Shown here in pieces: positions 53,258-62,300 of a stretch of 64,000 bases of DNA (position 1 is its first letter; every line of letters begins with the position of its first letter). The notes under the pieces were generated by a model. That model worked only from the letters and a program-made list of their open reading frames with translations. It ran no database searches and was not told the DNA's origin. The position numbers and the translations under genes were made by a program. Source of the DNA: Streptomyces sp. NBC_00510. GTDB lineage: Bacteria > Actinomycetota > Actinomycetes > Streptomycetales > Streptomycetaceae. Location of the stretch: the NCBI GenBank assembly GCA_036013505.1, contig CP107851.1:10030001-10094000 (forward strand), given 5' to 3'.

Positions 53258-53836
53258 ATGCCTGCTCACCACTCGAAAGACCCCTGGACCCGCGTCACCA
53301 GCGTGCACGGGTTCCCGGCCGATGAACTGATCGCCGCGCTGCAGAAGTCGATCCGGCGCGGGCTGCTCGACAACGCGCTGCTGGTCGCGCGGGAGATGTA
53401 CGAGACCAGTGCCGAGCTCGAAGAACACCTGTGGATGCGGTTGTCGGTGATCAGCTGCGAGGACACCGGCGACGGCAGCTTCCAGGAGCCGATCGTGATC
53501 AACACCCTCTACCAGATGCACCAGCGCCTGGACCGCAGCTTCGGCGACCGATGGCTGTTCGCCGTCCACGCCGTCCGCTTCCTCACCACGCGCACCAAGG
53601 ACCGCACCACCGACGAGCTGGCCAACCTCACCGTTCACGACATCAACACGGGCAAGCGCCCCGATGTCCCCGACTGGGCCCTGGACGTCCACACACGGCG
53701 GGGCCAGGAGATGGGCCGCACGGTCCACGACTTCTGGACCACCCACTCACACGTCGAGAACGAACTCCCCAACCGCGATCACCAGTACCTGGACCGCATC
53801 AAGGAGCTGCTGGCCTCCGGGGAGTGGCAGGCATGA
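53258..53836 (+). CDS. Stand-alone MgsA/RarA C-terminal-like protein
   Basis: This 192-residue protein resembles the C-terminal, AAA-associated part of MgsA/RarA replication ATPases: ADELIAALQKSIRRGLLDNALLVAREMYE, MRLSVISCEDTGDG, then RPDVPDWALDVHTRRGQEMGR. The AAA+ domain itself is missing. The end overlaps the ABC ATPase start (ATGA), so it is translated as part of the transporter operon. A free-standing copy in a transport operon is unexpected. It may have been recruited to a new role such as handling the imported compound. The ribosome site is weak. Confidence 0.72.
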   Translation: MPAHHSKDPWTRVTSVHGFPADELIAALQKSIRRGLLDNALLVAREMYETSAELEEHLWMRLSVISCEDTGDGSFQEPIVINTLYQMHQRLDRSFGDRWLFAVHAVRFLTTRTKDRTTDELANLTVHDINTGKRPDVPDWALDVHTRRGQEMGRTVHDFWTTHSHVENELPNRDHQYLDRIKELLASGEWQA

Positions 53837-54645
53837 CCACCGCCATCCCGAGCCAGGGCACCACCGGCACCCGGCGCGGCCTCACCGCCGAGGGCCTGGG
53901 CCGGACGTTCGCCACCAAACAGGGCGAAGTGGTCGCCCTGTCCAATGTCGACCTCGCCACCCGGCACGGCGAGTTCACCGCACTCCTGGGGCCCTCGGGG
54001 TGCGGGAAGTCGACCCTGCTCAAGATATTCGCCGGACTCGACCAGCCCACCAGCGGCGCCGCAACCCTGGACGGGAGCGCTCCGGACGCGGTGCGCAGGC
54101 AGCACCGCATCGGGGTCGCGTTCCAGGACGCCGCCCTGCTGCCCTGGCGCACCGTGAGCGCGAACATCGCCATGGCCTACGAGGTCGCGGGCCGGCCCAC
54201 CGACAAGGCGGCCATCGCCGACCTGGTCTCACTGGTCGGCCTGAAGGGTTTTGAGAAGGCCCGCCCGGCTCAGCTGTCCGGCGGGATGCGGCAGCGCGTG
54301 GCACTGGCACGGGCACTGGCCCTCGAACCGGACGTCCTGATGCTCGACGAGCCGTTCGGTGCCCTCGACGAGGTCACCCGGCACCGGCTCAACCTGGAGC
54401 TTCAGCGGATCTGGCAGGAGCGGGCCATCACCACGCTGCTGGTCACCCACTCCATCAACGAGGCCGTCTTCCTCGCCGACCGGGTCGTCCTGATGGCAGC
54501 CCGGCCCGGTCGCATCGTCGAGGTGCTCGACATCGAACTCGAGCGCCCGCGCACCGCGGACATCATGCGGTCGCCGCGCTTCCACGAACTGTGCGACCAC
54601 CTGTCGGCCGGCCTGTACGGCGAGTCCACGCGGGAGCCACGATGA
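53833..54645 (+). CDS. ABC transporter ATPase
   Basis: This 270-residue nucleotide-binding subunit of the nitrate/sulfonate/taurine class has Walker A GPSGCGKST at 53-61, Q-loop near FQDAALLPW, signature LSGGMRQ at 148-154 and Walker B LMLDEP at 169-174. The H-loop His sits in LLVTHS. It pairs with the following permease in an import complex. Overlaps of four bases on both sides show tight coupling. Confidence 0.95.
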   Translation: MTTAIPSQGTTGTRRGLTAEGLGRTFATKQGEVVALSNVDLATRHGEFTALLGPSGCGKSTLLKIFAGLDQPTSGAATLDGSAPDAVRRQHRIGVAFQDAALLPWRTVSANIAMAYEVAGRPTDKAAIADLVSLVGLKGFEKARPAQLSGGMRQRVALARALALEPDVLMLDEPFGALDEVTRHRLNLELQRIWQERAITTLLVTHSINEAVFLADRVVLMAARPGRIVEVLDIELERPRTADIMRSPRFHELCDHLSAGLYGESTREPR

Positions 54646-56240
54646 GCACCGCTCCCCAACCCGTGATGGTTGCAGGGCTCAGGTCCGCACTGCTGCGACT
54701 GGCGCCCGCCGCCGTGATCGTGGCGCTGTGGACGCTGCTGGCCCTCTCCTTCACCGGCCTGCGGGTGGTGCCCACACCGCTGGCCGTCATCCATGCCTTC
54801 CTGGACGACCTGCCGGTCTACGGCCCGAACCTCACCTCGACGCTGTCGGTCGCCGGCGTCGGGTTCCTGGCCGGCAACGGTGTTGCACTCGCGCTGGGTG
54901 TCGTGTTCGTCCAGGTGCCCTGGGTCGAGCGTCTGCTGCTGCGGATCGCGGTGGCCAGTTTCTGCGTCCCGCTGGTCGCCATCGCCCCGATCCTGGTCGT
55001 CGTGCTCCCAGGGGACGCGCCCAAGCAGACATTGTCCGCGCTGTCGGTGTTCTTCACCACCTTGATCGCGGTGGTACTGGGACTGCGTTCCGCAGACCCC
55101 GCCTCACTGCAGGTCGTGCGGTCCCTGGGTGGCAGCCAGTGGCAGGCGATGTTCAAGATCCGCTTCTTCGCCATGCTGCCGAGCCTGTTCGGAGCGCTTC
55201 GGATCGCGGCGCCCGCGGCACTGCTCGGCGCGATCATCGGCGAGTACCTCGGGGCGAGCCAGGGGCTGGGCGTCATGCTCGTCCAGGCCCAGTCCTCCTT
55301 CCAGGTGCCGCGGACCTGGGCAGTAGCGCTGGTCATGTCAGCCCTCGCCGGCCTGGCGTACGTGGTCTTCGGCATCATCGGACGCCTCCTGACACCGTGG
55401 GCCGCCCACGACGTCACCCTCGTGACCGCCTCCCAGCCGCCCCCACCCCCTCGCCGGACGTGGGCGGCGATAACGATCCCGGTACTCGGCGTCGCCGGCT
55501 CCATCGCGATCGTGATCGCCTGCTGGTACGCGCTGATCGCGGCGTTTGACCTCAACGCCTACTTCGCCAAGACGCCACTGGATGTGCTGCGATTCATCAC
55601 CTCCAGCCCCGAGGCGCCGGAGAATCGGTCGGCGCTGTGGAGCGGACTGAAGATCACCCTGACCGACGCCGGAGCGGGATACCTGTTCGGGACCCTGGCA
55701 GCCACCGCCACCGCCCTGCTGATCGTCACCTCCCACACCTTCGAACGTGCCGTCATGCCGGTCGCCATCGCGCTGCGATCCGTTCCCCTGGTCGCCATGA
55801 CACCCCTGCTGGCGCTCGTCTTCGGACGGGGCCTGACCGGGGTCACCGTCATCGTCTCCATCGTGACGTTCTTCCCCACCCTCATCAACGTGGTCGTCGG
55901 GCTCCGCTCCGCCCCCGCCCTGGCCACCGACGTCGTCCGCTCGCTGGGCGGCTCGGACACCCTGGCCACCCGCAAGGTGCGCGTCCCCTACGCCCTCCCG
56001 GCGTTCTTCGCCGCCGCCCGCACCGGCGTCCCCGGCGCCCTCGCCGGGGCAACCCTGGCCGAATGGCTGGCAACCGGGCAGGGCATCGGCTCCATGATCG
56101 TCCAGGACTACGCAGGATCACGTTTCGATGCACTGTGGACGGAATCCGTCATGATCGTGGTGGTGTCCGTGCTCTTCTACACGGCCATCAGCGCGCTCGA
56201 ACGACCTGTCACCAGACGATTCGCCGTCGCCGGCACATAG
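54642..56240 (+). CDS. Tandem-domain ABC permease
   Basis: This 532-residue protein contains two fused BPD_transp_1 permease units (about 10-255 and 275-525). Each carries the EAA-like loop: RSLGGSQWQAMFKIRFFAML and RSLGGSDTLATRKVRVPYAL. Each half has about six hydrophobic segments. The fusion provides both membrane halves in one chain, so no second permease is needed. It overlaps the ATPase stop by four bases. Similar double permeases serve nucleoside or pyrimidine importers in actinomycetes. Confidence 0.92.
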   Translation: MSTAPQPVMVAGLRSALLRLAPAAVIVALWTLLALSFTGLRVVPTPLAVIHAFLDDLPVYGPNLTSTLSVAGVGFLAGNGVALALGVVFVQVPWVERLLLRIAVASFCVPLVAIAPILVVVLPGDAPKQTLSALSVFFTTLIAVVLGLRSADPASLQVVRSLGGSQWQAMFKIRFFAMLPSLFGALRIAAPAALLGAIIGEYLGASQGLGVMLVQAQSSFQVPRTWAVALVMSALAGLAYVVFGIIGRLLTPWAAHDVTLVTASQPPPPPRRTWAAITIPVLGVAGSIAIVIACWYALIAAFDLNAYFAKTPLDVLRFITSSPEAPENRSALWSGLKITLTDAGAGYLFGTLAATATALLIVTSHTFERAVMPVAIALRSVPLVAMTPLLALVFGRGLTGVTVIVSIVTFFPTLINVVVGLRSAPALATDVVRSLGGSDTLATRKVRVPYALPAFFAAARTGVPGALAGATLAEWLATGQGIGSMIVQDYAGSRFDALWTESVMIVVVSVLFYTAISALERPVTRRFAVAGT

Positions 56241-56476
56241 CTCGAAACCACCAAGGAAACCGCCCCCCTTATCGGCCCTTCCCGCCGCGGAATGCCGGGC
56301 CCGAACCCGCCGCCACGAACCCCAAGAGGCGCCCGCGGCAGCAGGTTCGGGTCCGGCACCCGCCCGGGATCCGACCAGACCCCGGGCACACCAAGACACA
56401 AACACCACTGCGCAGGGCACAGCCACATGGCCGTGCCACTGCCCCCGCCCATGTCACAAATAGGAAGAGGACCGCG

Positions 56477-57433
56477 ATGACCCGCAACGGTGTTCTCGTC
56501 GTCGGCAGCATCACCGCGGACGTCACCGCCTTCAGCCGGCGGCTGCCACAACCCGGCGAAACAGTCCTGGGCGACGACTTCACCCTCGTCCTCGGCGGCA
56601 AAGGCGCCAACCAAGCGGTCGCCGCCGCCCGGGCCGGCGCGCCCACCTGGATGGTCGGCTGCGTCGGACAGGACCTCTTCCGCGACATAGCGCTGGACGG
56701 CCTGCGCACACACGGCGTACAGACCACCGAGATCCGTACAGTCCCAGGCCGCACCGGCGTCGCGCACATCCGCGTCGACGCCTCCGGCGAGAACGACATC
56801 GTCATCACACCGCTGGCCAACACCGCCCTCACGCCCGACATGGTCGACGCGAGCATCGCCAAGACCCGCGACCACACGCGCGTCATGCTGCTTCAGTTGG
56901 AGGTCCCGGCCGAGGTCACCCGCCACGCCGCGCGGGCGGGCGCCGAAGCCGGGTTCACCGTCGTGCTCGATCCGGCTCCCGCACAGGTGCTGCCGGACGA
57001 CATCTGGGCGCACGTGGACATCGTCACCCCCAACGAGAGCGAGGCCACCGCCCTGACCGGCATCGCCGTGGACAGCCCCGAGGCCGCCGAACAGGCCGCC
57101 CGCTGGTTCCTCGACCGGGGCGTGGGGCACGCGCTGATCACTCTCGGCGGGGCCGGGGCGGTCTCGGTCACCGCCGGGGCAGTCCGGCACGTCCCGGCCT
57201 TCCCGGTCACCCCCGTCGACACCACGGCGGCCGGTGACGCTTTCACCGGCGCGCTCGGCGCAGCGCTGGCCGCCGGCCTGGACACCGACACCGCCGTACG
57301 ACGCGGCATGGCCGCCGGAGCCCTGGCCATCACCCGTCCCGGGGCGAGCCCCTCGCTCCCGGACCTGGCCGCAGTCTGCGCCCTGCTCGCCACTGCCGAT
57401 TCCGCAACCGACCTGGAAGGAGCCGCCTCGTAA
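56477..57433 (+). CDS. Ribokinase-family (PfkB) carbohydrate kinase
   Basis: This 318-residue kinase has the substrate-site motif GGKGANQA at 40-47, the ATP/anion-hole motif DTTAAGDAFTGA with catalytic Asp254, and the start SITADVTAF typical of ribokinases. It should phosphorylate ribose or a related sugar or nucleoside in the cytoplasm. It lies 236 bases after the ABC permease with its own GGAAGAGGA site. Uptake followed by phosphorylation is a coherent pathway, and the kinase probably acts on the imported compound or its product. Confidence 0.9.
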   Translation: MTRNGVLVVGSITADVTAFSRRLPQPGETVLGDDFTLVLGGKGANQAVAAARAGAPTWMVGCVGQDLFRDIALDGLRTHGVQTTEIRTVPGRTGVAHIRVDASGENDIVITPLANTALTPDMVDASIAKTRDHTRVMLLQLEVPAEVTRHAARAGAEAGFTVVLDPAPAQVLPDDIWAHVDIVTPNESEATALTGIAVDSPEAAEQAARWFLDRGVGHALITLGGAGAVSVTAGAVRHVPAFPVTPVDTTAAGDAFTGALGAALAAGLDTDTAVRRGMAAGALAITRPGASPSLPDLAAVCALLATADSATDLEGAAS

Positions 57434-57451
57434 GCCGCAACAACAAAACGC

Positions 57452-57787
57452 TCAACGGGCAACTCGCCCGGGGTCGGTGATGAGCTTCTGGATCTCCGGC
57501 GTCGGGCGGCCCGCTGCTTTGAAAAGGGCGTCGCCGCAAGCGAGTGCCTCACTCAGCTTGGCGATGGCGCATTCACTGAGCCGGTGACGGTACTGCCCGC
57601 GCTCCAGGCGCGAGAGCACGCTGCGGTCAAGACCGACGGCCTGCGCCAGCTGCTGCCGTGAGAGCCCTGCTTTGCCGCGGTACTCGCACAGCGCGGCAGC
57701 AAAAGCCGCGGCTGGCCACCCTTCGGAGCCTGATTCCCGAGTTCTGTCGCCGGTCACATCGAACACGGTGTCAGGTGGCGGGTGCAT
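57452..57787 (-). CDS. XRE-family HTH regulator
   Basis: This 111-residue protein has a helix-turn-helix at about 40-90 (LCEYRGKAGLSRQQLAQAVGLDRSVLSRLERGQ) of the Cro/CI type. No second sensing domain is visible. The ATG is 11 bases from a perfect 32-bp palindrome, so the protein probably controls its own gene and perhaps the nuclease-like gene read away from it. Its ribosome site is weak. It is convergent with the ribokinase gene. Confidence 0.88.
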   Translation of the reverse strand: MHPPPDTVFDVTGDRTRESGSEGWPAAAFAAALCEYRGKAGLSRQQLAQAVGLDRSVLSRLERGQYRHRLSECAIAKLSEALACGDALFKAAGRPTPEIQKLITDPGRVAR

Positions 57788-57798
57788 GCTTCAACCGA

Positions 57799-57830
57799 CC
57801 GGTGTGTCTTGTGTGCACAAGACACACCGG
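57799..57830. promoter_or_regulatory. Perfect 32-bp palindrome, probable XRE operator
   Basis: CCGGTGTGTCTTGTG, two bases TG, then its exact reverse complement. The 15-bp arms lie between the XRE gene and the divergent nuclease-like gene, and the site ends 11 bases from the XRE start. A long perfect repeat next to an XRE gene is a classic autoregulatory operator. Confidence 0.75.
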
Positions 57831-58048
57831 GCAGTCGGCGAGACGGGCAAGCCCGACACTGAGGCGTGCAGGAGGCCGCAGCCGCCGCGGGACTGATGAG
57901 CTGACCGTCCACGGGCAAGCCCTACCGCGGAGGGCGCATGGCGGCCTCTGACCTGTGCCCGGCAAAGAGCCAGCCGGCTCCAGCGCACCCTGGTCTGCAA
58001 TCCCCCGGAACCGTGGTGAACGGGCGCGCGGTTGGCTAGGGTCCCGGC

Positions 58049-59116
58049 ATGATCAGACAGGCCGCGCTGCGCGGCTACCTTCTCGAAGAAGTCCTGGCCT
58101 GGCTGCTGAGGTCCAGCGGGTACGAGGTGCTCACCGCGCAGGACGACCAGGGGAGTGCGCCGTGGAAGGTGTTGGAGGTGCGCAACCACGGCTTGGTGGT
58201 GCGCGGCCGGGGAGCGTGGCATCAGGCTGACGCGCTGGGACAGTTCCGGTATGTGCCGCCGTTCTCGCTGCCGGTCCGCCTGTTCGTCGAGGCGAAGTTC
58301 ACGGGCACCAAGGTGGGGCTCCCCACGGTCCGCAACGGCCACGGCGTCGTGCACGACGTCAACGAGAACGTGATCACAACCGTGGCCGCAGGCACTGGCG
58401 GCCCGCGCCGGCCAAGGACGCGCTACCACTACAGCTACGCCATCTTCTCCACCTCCGGATTCAGCCAGGACGCCCAGGAGTTCGCTCTCGCCCATCAAAT
58501 CTCCCTCGTCGACCTGTCGTTGCCGGACTTCAAGAAGCTGCGCAGTCTGGTGCGCACGGCGGCACAGGATGTCTGGGCCGCGATGAACGCGATGCCCGCT
58601 GCTGAGCGTCCGATGGTGTACCAGATACGCAACTACCTGCGTCGGCCGCTACTGGACTTGTGGGAGGGACCGGTTGTTACCGACCCCTCGGTGACCGCTC
58701 CTCTTGACGCCCTGGCAGAGGGCCTGCGAAGCCGGTCCACCCTGGGACTGATGCTGGCGTTTCCCGCGGCGCCGTTCGTCCTCGGACTGGCCTCCGACGA
58801 CCTGTACGCTTTCGTGCGCTACGCGCGCCAGCGGCCTACGCACTCCGTCCACCTGCGCCGACTCCGCCACGCGTCACCGCACCCGGTATGGCAGATCCGG
58901 CCGGTGGAGGAACCGGACGCCTATGCGCTGACGTTCGGCCTGCCGGAACAGGTCGAGGCATGGATCCTTGACCAGGACGAAGGCGGCCGGTCCCGCACGC
59001 GCTGGGTGAAACAGAGCATGCTCTCCGCTATGACCCTGTACTGGATGGACGGCGACCATGCCCACACCTTCCAGCTGCGCTACGAGCCTGCCGAACTGCG
59101 TGAGCATCTCGCCTGA
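58049..59116 (+). CDS. PD-(D/E)XK nuclease-like protein
   Basis: This 355-residue protein opens with RGYLLEEVLAWLLRSSGYEV, the start helix of Mrr-like restriction endonucleases with Glu13/Glu14. It continues to an Asp (QADALG, Asp61) and the core VEAKF (Glu81 and Lys83). These are the residues of a PD-(D/E)XK active site. The rest (about 100-355) has no recognised domain. It could cut foreign DNA, but no methylase is adjacent, so it is not a simple restriction enzyme. It is convergent with the giant caspase gene and divergent from the XRE regulator, suggesting a defence island. Confidence 0.7.
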   Translation: MIRQAALRGYLLEEVLAWLLRSSGYEVLTAQDDQGSAPWKVLEVRNHGLVVRGRGAWHQADALGQFRYVPPFSLPVRLFVEAKFTGTKVGLPTVRNGHGVVHDVNENVITTVAAGTGGPRRPRTRYHYSYAIFSTSGFSQDAQEFALAHQISLVDLSLPDFKKLRSLVRTAAQDVWAAMNAMPAAERPMVYQIRNYLRRPLLDLWEGPVVTDPSVTAPLDALAEGLRSRSTLGLMLAFPAAPFVLGLASDDLYAFVRYARQRPTHSVHLRRLRHASPHPVWQIRPVEEPDAYALTFGLPEQVEAWILDQDEGGRSRTRWVKQSMLSAMTLYWMDGDHAHTFQLRYEPAELREHLA

Positions 59117-59368
59117 CGCTGCCCGCACCTGTCCCGCCTGGTCCAGTCCCGCGAACCTGTGCAGCTGAGGAAGCCGGGGACTCCGACCATCCCGCGTTCC
59201 ACCGCTGGGCGGCTGACTGCCCAGCGGCCGGTGCCACGATGCGCCGGTCCAGTCGCCACGGTCGGGTGATCTCGGTGAGCTCCGAGAAGGCGTCCAGGGG
59301 CTGCGACGGCCCCCGGCAAGGCGTGTCCGTGCATTCGGGGCTCGGTGAGGTGGGACAATCGCTCGGGG

Positions 59369-62300
59369 CTATCTCAGCCCGACGTGCTCTTGCACCTCGA
59401 AGTTCTCCCCAACCGCACGGGAGCACACCGAGTTGAATCCACTCACACTGTGTTCCCGGGCCGTCAGCAGGAGGCGTACGGCTTGTTGGAGCTGTGGCCC
59501 CCGCCCCTGAAGGAGGGGGCGCGGGAACGGATCCGGACTGTGTAGGAACTTCGCGGCTAGAGTAACGGCACGGCCGCGTTCGAACTTTGTCACGATGGAT
59601 TCGTTGCCGTGCGCCTCCTGCAGGACACGGCAGGCGTCGAAGCAGTCATAAGCTCGTCGGGCGTGGCCTGCTGCGTCCAGTGCAGTGCTGGAGTCGGGTG
59701 CCGGTTCGGACCCGTGAAGCGTCTGGTAGCGGGCAACCAGATCGGCGGCCCGATCGAGATAGAGCTTTCCGAGCCCGCCCAGCAGCTGCATGCTGGTGAA
59801 TTCGGTGAGCAGTAGTTCGCCGAGAAGCTCGGAGGTGAACTCTCCCAAGTCCCCGTCGCCTGTGAGAGTGTCAGCGGTGCTGGGGTGGGGAGGGGTGTCG
59901 TGCGCACTGTCCGAGACGGTTCCGGGGGCGCCGTCGCGGTCAACGTGACTGTCGAGGAAGTCGTCCAGTAGATCCCGGAGCGGGTTGTGTCCCACTCGTT
60001 CACTACCACCCTTGGTAGTGATGCGAACCCTGTCGCCGACACGATCGGGGCTCCGGTCCTGGCCGTAGTGGCGGCGTTCCAGGAAGCGCCCGATCGCGCC
60101 CGCATAGTCGCCGCCGACGACGGTCTCGAAAGCGGCGTCGATAGGTTCCCAGTTCACCGGCTCGCCCAGTCGGATGGCGACCCGTTCCCGGAGGACCACG
60201 GCCAGCCCGATGCGGCTGCTATCGCTCAGGACGGCGTTCAGGTGCTCCCGTGCATCGACAAGCCGTGCGTGCCAGTCAGTCCGGTGATCGGGGTTGGAGA
60301 ATTCCACGTCGGCGAGCATTGCCTCTGCGGCGGACAGTCGGGCAACGCGTCGGATCTCGCCGTTCGGCGCCGTGCGGGCGAGGTACTCGTAGAGAGCGAT
60401 GGCCTTGCTGTAATTCCAGATGTAGCGGCGGAAGCCGGCCTCGGCGGCGATCAACCGAGCGTCCCCCGGCCAGAGGGCTGCGGCCGCGCGAAAGACCTCG
60501 AAGACTGAGGCGTTGTCGACCTGCGGTGTCGGGGTGTTGGGGCCGGGGCCGATGCCCTTCTTCCTTTCGTCCTTGGCCACCTTAAAGTCGAGGACGCCCT
60601 TCCAACGACGGTATTCGCGTTCCAACCGCATCTCCAAAGCACACAGTTCGATCGAAGGGCCGTAACGGTGACGGTGTGCCTTCAGCTTCTGCTGGCGTTC
60701 GCGGTAGATCGCCTCGATACGGCGCCGCTGGATTACCGGGTGCAGCCGCAAAAAGTCTTCGCCAGTCCTCTGGGCGGCACCGCGCAAACTACCCTCCTCG
60801 AACCAGTCCGAATCGAGACAGGTGAGGTCGAGCAGAGCGTGGGCGTGCGAGCGGACGTCTCTCCGCGCCAACCAGCTGCGGACCGCCTTGACACAGACCC
60901 GACGGCGTTTCTCCGCCGCCTCACCAGATACCCCGGTGCGTGGAGCGGACCGCCGGATGTCAAGGACCTGCCTGAGCCAAACCGAGTACGAGAAGGCAGT
61001 CGGGGCGAGCTCCACTGCGGCACGGGCATATTCCTCTGCTTTCGCCAGCCGGGTGCGTGCCGCACCGAAACGCTGGTTCTCACGGAGAGCGCGGGCGAGG
61101 AACCCGTACGCCTGTGCCAGGGAGCTCAGGACCTTGGCAGCGTCCCGGTCGTTTAGCGACGGGATGCGTCTTCCGGCTTCGGAGGGGGGCTGGAAAGTGG
61201 TTCCGGCCCTTGCCACCTCTTCGTGACTCGCGGCAGGAAGGTGCGCTAGCAGCTCCACTGCCTCCTGGGCCCCGTTCTGTTTCAGGGCGGGATCGGTGCA
61301 CCGTACGTGGACCTTCCGCAGAAAACCTGCCGCAGGGATGCAGATACTCGGTGGCCAGGAGCGCCTGTCGCCCCAGGATCGCTCCAGCGACTCCATAACG
61401 AGGGTCCGGGTCTCGACTAGTTCCTCATCGGTAGAACTCTGCTGAAGCAGTAGAATGGCCGCTTCGAAGAGGCGCATGGACCAAAGTGGCAGCTGTTCAC
61501 CTTGCTCATGCGCAAGTTCCACGCCTGAGACGACGCTTCGCACCACGTCGAGCAGTTCCCGGCGGCTCTGCGCAGGGTCCAGGTGGAGACGGCTGCGCAC
61601 CCGGGCGATACGGCTGTTGAGCTGAAGCCGCGAGTGGATGCTGCGAGGTGTGCCGTCCTCCTGGGGAAGCTCCTCGGCCACCAGGTCCTCGGACTTCCCT
61701 ACGAGTTCCCGGGCTTCGCTCAGCCGGTCCGCGTCGATTAGTGAGTCGGCCGTGTTGAGCAGCCAGGAAACGGCCAGGGTGATACGACTGGCCTGCCCGG
61801 GACCGCGTTGGCGGGCTCCGAGGAGCAGCACGTCGATAGCGGCCAACCTGACATCGAGGAGACGGGCTCTGAGCCTCAGCTTGTTGCCTGTGAGAGCCAG
61901 TGAAGCGTCTGCAGAGCGCAGCAGGGTGTGAGGGACCTGCTCGGGTTCGCAGTTGGCGAGCGCTGCAGAGAATTCCGTGGCGGCGGCCACGAATTGCGCA
62001 CCGGTCTCTGCGGCAGCGCCTTCGGCGCGGGCGGCAAAGGTGAGAGAGGCCACCCCGTGGTAGAGGCGGTAGAGCGCGGCCAGCGGGGCGATGCTCTCAT
62101 CACTGATTGGCGTGCTGGTCGGACGCTCGGATGCGGCGGGCTCGGTGGCGGTTTGCTCTTCTCGGGGAGCCGGCTGCACCAGGCCCTCCGCGGACGCCGG
62201 AAGGTAGGGGGCGTCGCCAGCAGGCGCCACGACGAGGGAGCAGATGACGTCATGCAGCGCTGGGAGCCGCTTTCCGCCTTCGTCCTCAATCCATCCGAGA

